From NCBI GenBank assembly GCA_964550915.1, contig CAZKBY010000073.1, positions 1 through 11,529 of the forward strand: 11,529 bases of DNA. Reading direction: 5' to 3'. The DNA is from JARYMI01 sp964550915 (GTDB lineage Bacteria > Acidobacteriota > Aminicenantia > Aminicenantales > UBA8522). The stretch's first letter is position 1; each line of letters begins with the position of its first letter. Below the pieces are notes generated by a model that was given only the letters and a program-made list of their open reading frames with translations, was not told where the DNA came from and did no database searches. The translations under genes were made by a program, and so were the position numbers. Shown here piece by piece: positions 1-6,908 of the stretch.

Positions 1-2822
1 GCCATGATCATGTAGACAAGAATAATGGAAAGGACAAACGCCCAAACGAGGCTCCTGAATGACTTGGTCATTTCCTCCTGCTCGCCGCCGAAAACAACCC
101 GGTAGTTCGGGGGAAGGCTAAGTTCCTCAATTTTGGCTCTGATTTCCGGAATGACCTGGCTGACTTTTACACCGCTCAGGTTGGCCGTGACCAGGACTTC
201 TCGCTGCTGATTCTCCCGGTGTATCTCCTTGGGTCCAACAGCTATCTCATAATCGACAAGATCTCTGAGGGGGATGGACCTCCCCTGGTACAAGATCGGC
301 TGGCTGAGGAGAGTTTCGATATTTTCTCTGGTCATCTCCTCAGCGCGAACTCGGATATCGTACTTCTTGTCCAGCTCTCGAAGCTGAGTGGCGACTCGTC
401 CTTGAACAGCGTTAACAAGGTGGCTGGCAATAACGTCAGGCGAAAGACCGTATTTCTCGAGGGCTTCTCTCCTGATTTTGACCTGAAATTCCGGCTTTCC
501 TTCGGCCAGCGTCGTGTTCACATCGGCCATCCCCTTGACCGTCCGAAGCTTGCGACTGAGCTCAGCGGCCAGGGCTTTGAGCATGTCCAGGTCATCACCC
601 TTGATCTTCAACCCCAGATCGGCCGCGGAAAAGGCCAAGAACTGAGCCAGGGTTGTCTGTTCTTTAGCCACCGAAACGCTGAGATCGGGGAAATTGGCCA
701 GCCATCTCCTCAAACCTTTGATAACGGGATCGAGAACGTCAGGACTTTTGACTTCAACGCGGAGATTGGCCGAATTGATAGAAACCTCCGGATTAAGACT
801 CTCCATGCCGCTTGTTATTCCTACCTGAGAGAAAAAAGTTTTAACCGAAGACTGCTCAGCCAGCCATTTCTCGAGCCTGGCGACGGTGTCAGATGTTTGT
901 TCGAAAGAATAATTCACGGGCGTTCTGAGGTTTATTTCAAAGGTTGAGACCCTGAGCTTGGGCATGAGTTCACGCGGGATAACGGCTCCCAATAAGAAAG
1001 TCAGGACAAGAAAGGCGAGGGATATCAAGAGTATTTTTCCCTTATGATCGAGGCTACAAACCAAGAAAGTGTGGTAGCGATCCGTGAATTTCTGGTAGGC
1101 CAAGTTGAATGCCTTGAAAACGGCGTTCACGAGAGGCCGCAAAGGCAGGCTCAGGTAATGAAAAATGAAAATAAAAAGTTGAGCGATGAGGCTGGCCAGA
1201 AAACCGAGGGCTCGGAGAACGTATTTTGGAATGGAGTAGAGCAGCCAGCGCAGACCTTTAAAAGGATACAAAAGGAAGCGCCAGGGTGAACTCTTGCCGG
1301 CCGCTTTCTTTTCTCTTGTCTTTTCTCCCGGCCTCTCCTCGGGAAGGAAGGCGAGGTCGAATTTCCTCGAGGAAAGCATGGGAATAAGCGACAAGGATAC
1401 AAAGAGGGAGACCAGAAGCGCAAAAGTCACGGTCAGGGCTTGATCGCGGAAGAGCTGGCCGGCAACGCCGTGAACATAGACGACGGGCAAGAAGACGACG
1501 ATCGTTGTAAAGATGGTTGCGCTAACCGCCATCCCCACTTCTTTTGTGCCGATGTAAGCGGCCTCGACCAGGTCCTTGCCCAGGCTTTTATGCCGAAAGA
1601 TGTTCTCGGATATAACAATTGCCGTATCATCCAGCATCCCGACAGCCAAGGCCAGGCCGCCGAGCGACATGATGTTAAGGGTAATGTTGCGGAAAAAAAG
1701 AAGGTTAAACGTGGCGATGACGGAAATGGCGATGACCGCGAAAATGATGGACGCCGTCCTTATCTCCTGGAGGAAAACAAGAAGGACCAAAAAAGCCAGA
1801 ATCCCGCCGGCAATGATTTCTTCTTTGACTGAGGAGATGGCGTCTTCTATATATCCAGCCTGCTCTGAAATCACCCGGAGGCTGATTCTCGGGTACTCTT
1901 TTTTCATCTGTTCCAGAAGCTCATCGGCCTTGTGAGTGACAGCGATCGTGTTGGCTCCCGCCGCCTTGCGGACGAGAATCCCGATGCTCTCCTGGCCTTC
2001 GAGTCGGGGCGCGCCCTGCCGCTCTTTGGTCGAGTCCCGAATAACAGCGATATCGCGCAGCCTGACCAGACCTCTCTCTCCTGTTGTCTTAAGGTTAATC
2101 TCTCCGATCTCGTCGACGACCTCGAATTCACCGACCACCCGGAGCGCGTACTTGAACTTGCCCTTGCGGATATTGCCTCCCTGGAGGTTCCTGTTGAAGG
2201 CGTCTATTCGAAGGGAAACTTCGTCAATCGTCAAGCCGTAAAGGGAGAGCAGCTGGGAGTTAATTTCAACCTGAATCTCCCTTTCCACGCCGCCGGCGAC
2301 TTCGGCCGACCCGATGCCTTCGACCTGCTCCAGACGCGGTTTGATGAGCTCCTCGCAGAACTCTTTAAGCTCGAGGAGCGTTCCCTCGCCCGAGACGGCA
2401 ATGATCATGATTGGCTTGCTCTTCGGGTCGAGAGGCACGATCGTCGGGTTTTCGGCCTCTTCGGGCAGCATGTAGCGGATGCTGTCGAGTTTCTCCCGCG
2501 TGTGGAGCATGGCAAAATCCATGTCTGTGCCCCACGCAAACTCAAGAGTGAGGTAGGAGATTCCCTCTTTGGATACGGATTCGACGCGGCGCAGGCCGGG
2601 AACGCGGCTCACTGCCGCTTCAAGAGGAGCCGTGATCAGCGTCTCTATTTCCTGAGGGGCGACGCCCGCATACTGGGTGACAACTGAGAGACGAGGGTAG
2701 CTGATATCGGGAAGAAGGTCAACGCTCAACTGGCGAAGGGAGACAAATCCCAGGAGGACAATGGTCACATAGAACATGGAGGTTGTGACAGGACGTTCAA
2801 TAGCGATTTTGGCGAGCTTCAT
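1..2822 (-). CDS. RND efflux permease (AcrB/HAE type), 3' end cut by window edge
   Basis: Inner-membrane proton-driven RND transporter that would export drugs or other amphiphiles through a periplasmic adaptor and an outer-membrane channel. Reading the minus strand from ATG at 2822 gives 940 codons with no stop. It starts MKLAKIAIERPVTTSMFY, the usual cytoplasmic helix and TM1 start of the family. The proton-relay pair is visible in VGMLDDTAIVISENI as D398-D399, equivalent to AcrB D407/D408; the double Asp argues for the HAE-like rather than the heavy-metal (HME) subgroup. The window ends in TM8, so TM9-TM12 and their Lys/Arg relay residues are not visible; roughly 150-180 residues are missing. 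Residues about 488-577, between TM6 and TM7, are about 50 longer than in AcrB and include hydrophobic stretches. The ATG lies 21 bases after the adaptor stop with no clear Shine-Dalgarno, so translation may be coupled. Family call is firm; substrate unknown. Confidence 0.95.
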   Translation of the reverse strand, partial: MKLAKIAIERPVTTSMFYVTIVLLGFVSLRQLSVDLLPDISYPRLSVVTQYAGVAPQEIETLITAPLEAAVSRVPGLRRVESVSKEGISYLTLEFAWGTDMDFAMLHTREKLDSIRYMLPEEAENPTIVPLDPKSKPIMIIAVSGEGTLLELKEFCEELIKPRLEQVEGIGSAEVAGGVEREIQVEINSQLLSLYGLTIDEVSLRIDAFNRNLQGGNIRKGKFKYALRVVGEFEVVDEIGEINLKTTGERGLVRLRDIAVIRDSTKERQGAPRLEGQESIGILVRKAAGANTIAVTHKADELLEQMKKEYPRISLRVISEQAGYIEDAISSVKEEIIAGGILAFLVLLVFLQEIRTASIIFAVIAISVIATFNLLFFRNITLNIMSLGGLALAVGMLDDTAIVISENIFRHKSLGKDLVEAAYIGTKEVGMAVSATIFTTIVVFLPVVYVHGVAGQLFRDQALTVTFALLVSLFVSLSLIPMLSSRKFDLAFLPEERPGEKTREKKAAGKSSPWRFLLYPFKGLRWLLYSIPKYVLRALGFLASLIAQLFIFIFHYLSLPLRPLVNAVFKAFNLAYQKFTDRYHTFLVCSLDHKGKILLISLAFLVLTFLLGAVIPRELMPKLRVSTFEINLRTPVNYSFEQTSDTVARLEKWLAEQSSVKTFFSQVGITSGMESLNPEVSINSANLRVEVKSPDVLDPVIKGLRRWLANFPDLSVSVAKEQTTLAQFLAFSAADLGLKIKGDDLDMLKALAAELSRKLRTVKGMADVNTTLAEGKPEFQVKIRREALEKYGLSPDVIASHLVNAVQGRVATQLRELDKKYDIRVRAEEMTRENIETLLSQPILYQGRSIPLRDLVDYEIAVGPKEIHRENQQREVLVTANLSGVKVSQVIPEIRAKIEELSLPPNYRVVFGGEQEEMTKSFRSLVWAFVLSIILVYMIM

Positions 2823-2843
2823 GCTGGCACGCTGTTCATTGGC

Positions 2844-4076
2844 TTATTGAATTCGCACTTTAGCATCATGGGCCAGGGTGAAATGGCCTTCGGTGATGAC
2901 CATTTCGCCTTCCTTGACGCCATCGAGGATTTCCACATAGTCTTCGTTCTCCAGTCCAGCCTCGATATAACGCCATTTGGCCAAGTCGTCCTCGACGACA
3001 AAGATGAGCCTCCTGCCGCCGCGGACGAGCACGGCCTCCTGGGGCACGAGCAATCTGTCTTTGTAGATATCGGCCGCGATCTCCACTTCAGCATGCATCC
3101 CAGGCTTGATTTCGCCGGCCGGGTTTTCTATGAGGATATGGACGGTGCAAGTCTTGTCCTCGGGATTAATGACTGGGCTGATCGCCTCCACGAGGCCCTT
3201 GAAGGTCCTCCCTGGATAGGCGCTAAACTTCAGACTGGCCTCCTGATCAGTTTTTATCTTTCCGACTTCGCTCTCCAGAATCTTAGCCTGGACCTTGATC
3301 TGGCTAATATCGACCAGGGTAAAGAGCTCACGTCCGGCCGAGATCGTTTCCCCGGGTGACACCTTGATATCCGTGATGATCCCGGAAAAAGGCGCCTTGA
3401 TCTTGGTCTTGTCGAGCTCCATCTGGGCAATCTTGACGTCGATTTCCGCCTGGGTCAGCCCCTTGGCCGAGGCCATGATTTCCTCCTTCATCCGTCCGGT
3501 TTCTATCAGGACGAGCTCGTACTCTTTCCTGGCCTTCTCGATTTCATCCCTGGAAAGCAAGCCTTGAGTGAAGAGAGAGCTGGCGCGGGAAAATTTTTCT
3601 TCGGCCTGTTTGACCCTCTCGGCTGCTTTTGGATCGGGCTCTTTTTCCTGTTCGGCGAACTGTTTCTCGAGCAAGAGTTCCGAGAGATAGCGCAGACGGA
3701 GCGCATCAGCCCTTTCGAGCTTGAGATTGTATTCGCGCTCATCCAGCTCGATTAAAAGATCGCCTCCCCGGACATGCTTTCCCTCTTTGACATTCAGGTC
3801 CTTGATCGTGCCGGGGACTTCCGCCTTGAGGACTATTCTCCTCTCCGTGACCGCCTCTCCGGGCGAATTGAGCCTCATCACGAGCTCACCGCGGCCGACC
3901 CTCGTGACTTTGACGGGCAATCCCGCCTCTTCGGGTTTAGCAGCCGTCTGGGATTTTTCTTCTCCTGTTTTTTCTGAGTCTCCGCCCTTGTGATCTTTAA
4001 AGAAAAGGAGAAACACGGCCGCGCCAACTAAGATAACGGCTAATACTCCTGCCAGAACTTTTTTGGGGAATATCAT
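2844..4076 (-). CDS. RND efflux periplasmic adaptor (membrane fusion protein)
   Basis: A 410-residue HlyD/AcrA-family adaptor that should bridge the downstream RND permease to an outer-membrane channel. Residues 7-26 form one hydrophobic anchor; there is no lipobox cysteine, so it is membrane-anchored rather than a lipoprotein. A charged linker (27-52) follows. Then come the first lipoyl half (about 78-112, VPGTIKDLNVKEGKHVRGGD), an alpha-helical hairpin rich in Lys/Glu (about 113-225), the second lipoyl half (226-258, APFSGIITDIKVSPGETI), a beta-barrel (about 260-336, ending GEIKPGMHAEVEI) and a membrane-proximal domain (about 337-408). The start is supported by AAGGAGGG at 4085-4092, about 8 bases upstream. 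It is the first gene of a two-gene unit with the permease, 21 bases apart. No outer-membrane TolC-like gene is in the window; it may lie beyond the left edge or elsewhere. Confidence 0.95.
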   Translation of the reverse strand: MIFPKKVLAGVLAVILVGAAVFLLFFKDHKGGDSEKTGEEKSQTAAKPEEAGLPVKVTRVGRGELVMRLNSPGEAVTERRIVLKAEVPGTIKDLNVKEGKHVRGGDLLIELDEREYNLKLERADALRLRYLSELLLEKQFAEQEKEPDPKAAERVKQAEEKFSRASSLFTQGLLSRDEIEKARKEYELVLIETGRMKEEIMASAKGLTQAEIDVKIAQMELDKTKIKAPFSGIITDIKVSPGETISAGRELFTLVDISQIKVQAKILESEVGKIKTDQEASLKFSAYPGRTFKGLVEAISPVINPEDKTCTVHILIENPAGEIKPGMHAEVEIAADIYKDRLLVPQEAVLVRGGRRLIFVVEDDLAKWRYIEAGLENEDYVEILDGVKEGEMVITEGHFTLAHDAKVRIQ

Positions 4077-4117
4077 CGGCCTTACCCTCCTTCGACTGCT
4101 GTTGATTCTCAGTTGCC

Positions 4118-4126
4118 ATTATATCA
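4118..4126 (-). promoter_or_regulatory. Extended -10 promoter for the efflux adaptor/permease pair
   Basis: The minus strand reads TGATATAAT: a perfect TATAAT (complement 4118-4123) preceded by TGn, the extended -10 form. No convincing -35 lies 16-18 bases upstream (TATGAT at 17). The predicted start near 4111 leaves a 5' UTR of about 35 bases holding the strong ribosome binding site at 4085-4092. The gap after the GH3 gene (4077-4218) shows no T-tract terminator, so some readthrough from the apt-GH3 transcript remains possible. Confidence 0.5.
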
Positions 4127-4172
4127 TTATCGACGCTGCAATCATAATAAATACTCTCACTATGGAGCACCA

Positions 4173-4190
4173 CCTGTCGTATGACACAGG
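4173..4190. repeat. Short inverted repeat, possible operator
   Basis: CCTGT at 4173-4177 and ACAGG at 4186-4190 are separated by 8 bases (5-8-5 symmetry). It lies between the GH3 stop and the putative efflux promoter, about 60-80 bases upstream of the predicted transcription start, where an activator could bind. It has no T-tract on either side, so it does not look like a terminator. A five-base arm is weak evidence. Confidence 0.25.
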
Positions 4191-4218
4191 CGAAGATGCT
4201 GCCTTTTTATTATTAAAC

Positions 4219-5976
4219 TCACTTTGCGGCAATTCTGATGCCGTGCCCTGATGGGTACAGCCCCGGGATAGAGACGGGCAGCCTGCCGCTGACTTCAATC
4301 TCGCCAAAAAGAGCCCTGGCCGCTGTTTCCTGAGCCTGGGCCGTGTTTCTATAGAGACAGACGTAGGTGTCAACTTCCGGAAAGTGCCGCAGAAAATAAG
4401 GACTCCCGAAAGAAACAACAATTACTCGGCCAGGACCGGCGGCGAACTCCCTGACCAAGTCGATATGCTGAGGGACAAGGTCGACACTTCCCTTGGCCGT
4501 CCTCAGATTCGAAAAAAGCGCCAGGACTATTGTCTCAGCATCCTTGGCCTCGTCTTTCGCTCGGTTGATATATTCTTGACCTGTAAAGGCATCAGCATAA
4601 GCGCTCAAGACTCCCGGCCTTCTCTTTTGGATTTCGCTGATAAACGTGTTCCCGGCATAATAATCCCCGGCGTCGCTGCTTAAGGAGAAGACAGCCATTT
4701 TTTTCTGCAACGTTTCAGTGTTCAAGGGCAGGAGTTCATTATCGTTTTTAACAACCGTGACTGCTTTTTCAAAAGCAAGGGCGGAGAGATTGAGATGCTC
4801 CTTTGTCGCCACCCTGAAGGGCAGCCGGGTGACCTCGACTAGCCTGTTCCGATGAAGCCCTATCCTCGCCTTTAGGTCCAGGATTCTTCCCACTGATGCA
4901 TCGATCCTTGACTCGGGGATTTCGCCCGAGGAGATAGCCTGAATAAGGGCAGCGACAGCCTCGCTGGGCTCGGGCGGAAGGAGAAGCATGTCCGCTCCAG
5001 CCCGAACAGCCCGCACAGCCGCTTCCCGGGTGGAATAAAACCTGGTGATCCCTCCCATACCCAGGGCATCGGTAACGATCAAACCTTTGAAACCCATTTC
5101 TCTCCTCAACAGCTCTGTCAAGATAGAGTACGAAAGAGTCGCCGGAAGGTTAGGCGTGGGGTCGAGAGCCGGCACAACGAGATGGGCGGTCATAATAGCC
5201 TCGACTCCTGCCTGGATGGCCCGGGCAAACGGATAGAGTTCCACTTTCTTCAAGTGTTCCTGATCACCGGTGATCGTCGGCAAAAGAGTGTGAGAATCGA
5301 GGTTTGTGTCCCCATGTCCAGGGAAATGCTTGGCCGTCGCGACAAGGCCGCTTTCCTGGCAACCTTTGATAAAGGCCGTTGCCAAACGCGCTACAGCCTC
5401 CGGGTCTTCGCCGAGAGAGCGGGTGTTGATGATGGGATTGTCCGGGTTGATGTTGACATCCACCACCGGCGCATAGGTCATGTGGATTCCCATGGCCCTG
5501 GCCTCGATAGCCGTAACTCTGCCCATCTGGTAGGCCAGGTCTTCGGAACCGGTTGCCCCTAGGGCCATGAATGGAGGAAACAGAGTGGTCCCGTTGATCC
5601 GCATGGCCGCTCCCCATTCAAAATCAGCTGCGATAAGAAGTGGAATCCTGGCCTTCTTCTGAAGGAAGTTCGTTAGGTGGGCGGTTTCGTAGACGTCACC
5701 GCCGAAGATAATCAGGCCGCCAATCTTTTGTCGCTCTATCAATCTGACCAGGTCCCTGAGATAATCGCTGTCCGAGCTGACAAACCTGCCGAGATAGCGG
5801 CAGGCGATCATCTGCCCGACTTTCTCTTCAAGGGTCATCCTGGCCAACGTGCTTCTCGCCCATTTTGCTTCTCTTGAACCGCTGGGATTGAGGGTGGGCT
5901 TAAGGATGGCGGGTGCGCAGCTCAGGCTGATAAGGAAAATGAGCCACAGGATTGTTGACTGCGCGAGATTTCTCAT
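4219..5976 (-). CDS. nagZ: Lipoprotein GH3 beta-N-acetylglucosaminidase (NagZ-type, two-domain)
   Basis: A 585-residue glycoside hydrolase family 3 enzyme predicted to remove N-acetylglucosamine from peptidoglycan fragments. The N-terminus (1-20) is a signal peptide ending ISLSC, a relaxed lipobox with Cys20 as the lipidation site. The TIM-barrel domain (about 40-375) contains the full NagZ signature AKHFPGHGDTNLDSH (215-229). D227 and H229 match the Asp-His dyad that serves as acid/base in NagZ-type enzymes, and D303 in LIVTDALGM is the likely nucleophile. A GH3 C-terminal domain follows (about 390-575), as in the Bacillus subtilis NagZ lipoprotein and unlike single-domain cytosolic NagZ of enterobacteria. 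The ATG is 29 bases after the apt stop and has only a weak ribosome binding site. Alternative: another exo-beta-glycosidase, but the DSH motif favours N-acetylglucosamine. Confidence 0.88.
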   Translation of the reverse strand: MRNLAQSTILWLIFLISLSCAPAILKPTLNPSGSREAKWARSTLARMTLEEKVGQMIACRYLGRFVSSDSDYLRDLVRLIERQKIGGLIIFGGDVYETAHLTNFLQKKARIPLLIAADFEWGAAMRINGTTLFPPFMALGATGSEDLAYQMGRVTAIEARAMGIHMTYAPVVDVNINPDNPIINTRSLGEDPEAVARLATAFIKGCQESGLVATAKHFPGHGDTNLDSHTLLPTITGDQEHLKKVELYPFARAIQAGVEAIMTAHLVVPALDPTPNLPATLSYSILTELLRREMGFKGLIVTDALGMGGITRFYSTREAAVRAVRAGADMLLLPPEPSEAVAALIQAISSGEIPESRIDASVGRILDLKARIGLHRNRLVEVTRLPFRVATKEHLNLSALAFEKAVTVVKNDNELLPLNTETLQKKMAVFSLSSDAGDYYAGNTFISEIQKRRPGVLSAYADAFTGQEYINRAKDEAKDAETIVLALFSNLRTAKGSVDLVPQHIDLVREFAAGPGRVIVVSFGSPYFLRHFPEVDTYVCLYRNTAQAQETAARALFGEIEVSGRLPVSIPGLYPSGHGIRIAAK

Positions 5977-6005
5977 GTCTTGATTCAGCCGCCGTCAGAG
6001 CCGGC

Positions 6006-6542
6006 TTAGTCCTCGAACTTGATCAGCGTAAAAACATCCGCCTCGGGATGAGCTTTTTTTATGTTTTCGACACCATGGAGAAAGACGAGCTCGACCAGAG
6101 CGGCAAATCCGACGGGCTGCCCCCTCAATTTTTTGACTAAGTCGATGGCGCTGATGGACGAGGAACCGGTGGCGATCAGGTCGTCGACGATGAGAACGCG
6201 CTGGCCGGGTTCGATACCGTCAGCATGCATTTCGAACTGCTCGACTGCGTATTCGTTGGGGGCCCTGACCGAGACTGTCTGGCGCGGCAGTTTTCCTTTC
6301 TTGCGAATGATGGTTAAACCCAGGCCGAGCTTATGGGCAACCGGTGCTGCAAAGAGAAAGCCGCGCGACTCGATGCCGGCGATGATCTGGGGTTTTTTCT
6401 TCCTGGCCCAGGCGGTCATCCGGTTGATCACGTATTGATAGCACTCGGCATCCTGGACGACCGGCGTGATGTCTTTAAACCCGATGCCCGGCTTAGGAAA
6501 GTCCTTGACTTCGCAGATTTTGCTCTTGACCGTTTTGATCAT
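6006..6542 (-). CDS. apt: Adenine phosphoribosyltransferase
   Basis: A cytoplasmic salvage enzyme converting adenine plus PRPP to AMP and pyrophosphate. At 178 residues it is the normal family length. Landmarks in order: DFPKPGIGFKDITPV (14-28), the usual APRT opening; GIESRGFLF (56-64); RKKGKLP (80-86), the flexible-loop region; and the PRPP-binding loop VLIVDDLIATGSS (116-128) with D120-D121, where most relatives have GGT or GGS at the end. The ATG at 6542 follows GGAGAGG about 7 bases upstream and sits about 23 bases after a predicted transcription start. It is first in a transcript with the GH3 gene and divergent from an NCS2 permease whose likely substrates are purines. Confidence 0.96.
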   Translation of the reverse strand: MIKTVKSKICEVKDFPKPGIGFKDITPVVQDAECYQYVINRMTAWARKKKPQIIAGIESRGFLFAAPVAHKLGLGLTIIRKKGKLPRQTVSVRAPNEYAVEQFEMHADGIEPGQRVLIVDDLIATGSSSISAIDLVKKLRGQPVGFAALVELVFLHGVENIKKAHPEADVFTLIKFED

Positions 6543-6571
6543 CCTTTTTCCTCTCCAGTTGAACCGACTTC

Positions 6572-6600
6572 ATTTAAGGACAAAAGCGCCTCCTTGTCAA
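6572..6600 (-). promoter_or_regulatory. Sigma70-type promoter of apt
   Basis: On the minus strand a perfect -35 TTGACA (complement 6595-6600) is followed by a 17-base spacer and the -10 TTAAAT (complement 6572-6577, 4 of 6 consensus bases). Predicted start is near 6565, giving apt a 5' UTR of about 22 bases that carries its ribosome binding site. Upstream, TCCTGTC occurs twice on the plus strand (6618-6624 and 6634-6640, period 16), which might be a regulator site. Confidence 0.65.
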
Positions 6601-6726
6601 CAACTCGAAAAGGGGGGTCCTGTCACGGCGCGTTCCTGTCCGACCTTACCGGAGACGCTCACAGATTTCTTGGCCGTGCTTGATTGCTTGTAAAGACCGG
6701 AGATATGGGTAACAGTTTTATACTGT

Positions 6727-6756
6727 ATGGCGAGCGTTTTAGAGGAGGTTCGCCAT
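6727..6756. repeat. Inverted repeat at the start of the permease leader
   Basis: ATGGCGA (6727-6733) and TCGCCAT (6750-6756) are exact inverse complements 16 bases apart. As RNA the stem could extend to nine pairs with one G-U. The loop contains TAGAGGAGG, resembling a ribosome binding site, and the 3' arm overlaps an ATG at 6755. It could be a protein operator near the predicted promoter or the first stem of a structured leader. Confidence 0.5.
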
Positions 6757-6888
6757 GCCTTGGATGGAGGCAACTTCGATGTCTCTGAATACTGCGGGCG
6801 TTGCGGACGCTTACGCCGTGCCACCTCTTCTTCCAGAACCCACACCTTGTTGTTTCTTGACATCGGCTGGAGGCCGGTATATTTTTAA
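6727..6888 (+). CDS. Possible small ORF in the leader of the NCS2 permease (53 codons)
   Basis: An open frame from ATG 6727 to TAA 6886-6888 would encode 53 residues beginning MASVLEEVRHALDGG, with a CGRCGR pair of cysteines (C23, C26) and a hydrophobic end LLFLDIGWRPVYF. Its stop lies inside the T-tract of a terminator-like hairpin and 20 bases before the permease ATG. I do not recognise the protein. No Shine-Dalgarno precedes it, and the best local -10 (TATACT, 6719-6724) would start transcription after its ATG. It may be a leader peptide, a real small protein, or chance; the sequence may instead act as RNA. Confidence 0.2.
   Translation: MASVLEEVRHALDGGNFDVSEYCGRCGRLRRATSSSRTHTLLFLDIGWRPVYF
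6862..6886 (+). terminator. Terminator-like hairpin before the NCS2 permease (candidate attenuator)
   Basis: ATCGGC (6862-6867) pairs with GCCGGT (6873-6878) around a TGGAG loop, six pairs including one G-U, followed by ATATTTTT (6879-6886). The permease ribosome binding site (AGGAGGT) begins about 10 bases later. No known gene ends here on the plus strand, so a terminator at this place suggests either attenuation of the permease or the end of a small transcript. The stem is short. CGATGTC at 6777-6783 can pair with GACATCG at 6859-6865, which overlaps the 5' arm. Confidence 0.4.
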
Positions 6889-6908
6889 CCTCAGCAAGGA
6901 GGTCGAAG

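Larger units (their letters stand above)
6543..6908. other. Divergent intergenic region between apt and the NCS2 permease
   Basis: This 366-base stretch has no recognised gene. It holds the apt promoter (6572-6600), direct repeats of TCCTGTC (6618 and 6634) and of ACCGGAGA (6648 and 6696), and a weak possible -10 TATACT at 6719-6724 without a good -35. A structured leader of the permease follows: the inverted repeat 6727-6756, hairpin TGCCTT/GAGGCA (6756-6772), hairpin GGCGT/ACGCC (6797-6817) and the terminator-like hairpin 6862-6886. It does not match the conserved core of the purine riboswitch. Confidence 0.6.

Noticed and set aside
219..947. 242-codon plus-strand frame opposite the RND permease
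   Set aside because: Antisense shadow of a clear RND coding frame; no domain recognised. The same applies to the plus-strand frames at 1440-1832 and 1932-2687.
6597..6863. 88-codon minus-strand frame upstream of apt
   Set aside because: It runs across the apt -35 region and the permease leader, shows no recognisable domain and has no supporting start signal.
6543..6908. Known purine riboswitch before the NCS2 permease
   Set aside because: The conserved TATGG...TTTCTACC...CC three-way-junction core is not present, although ATATGG occurs once at 6703-6708.
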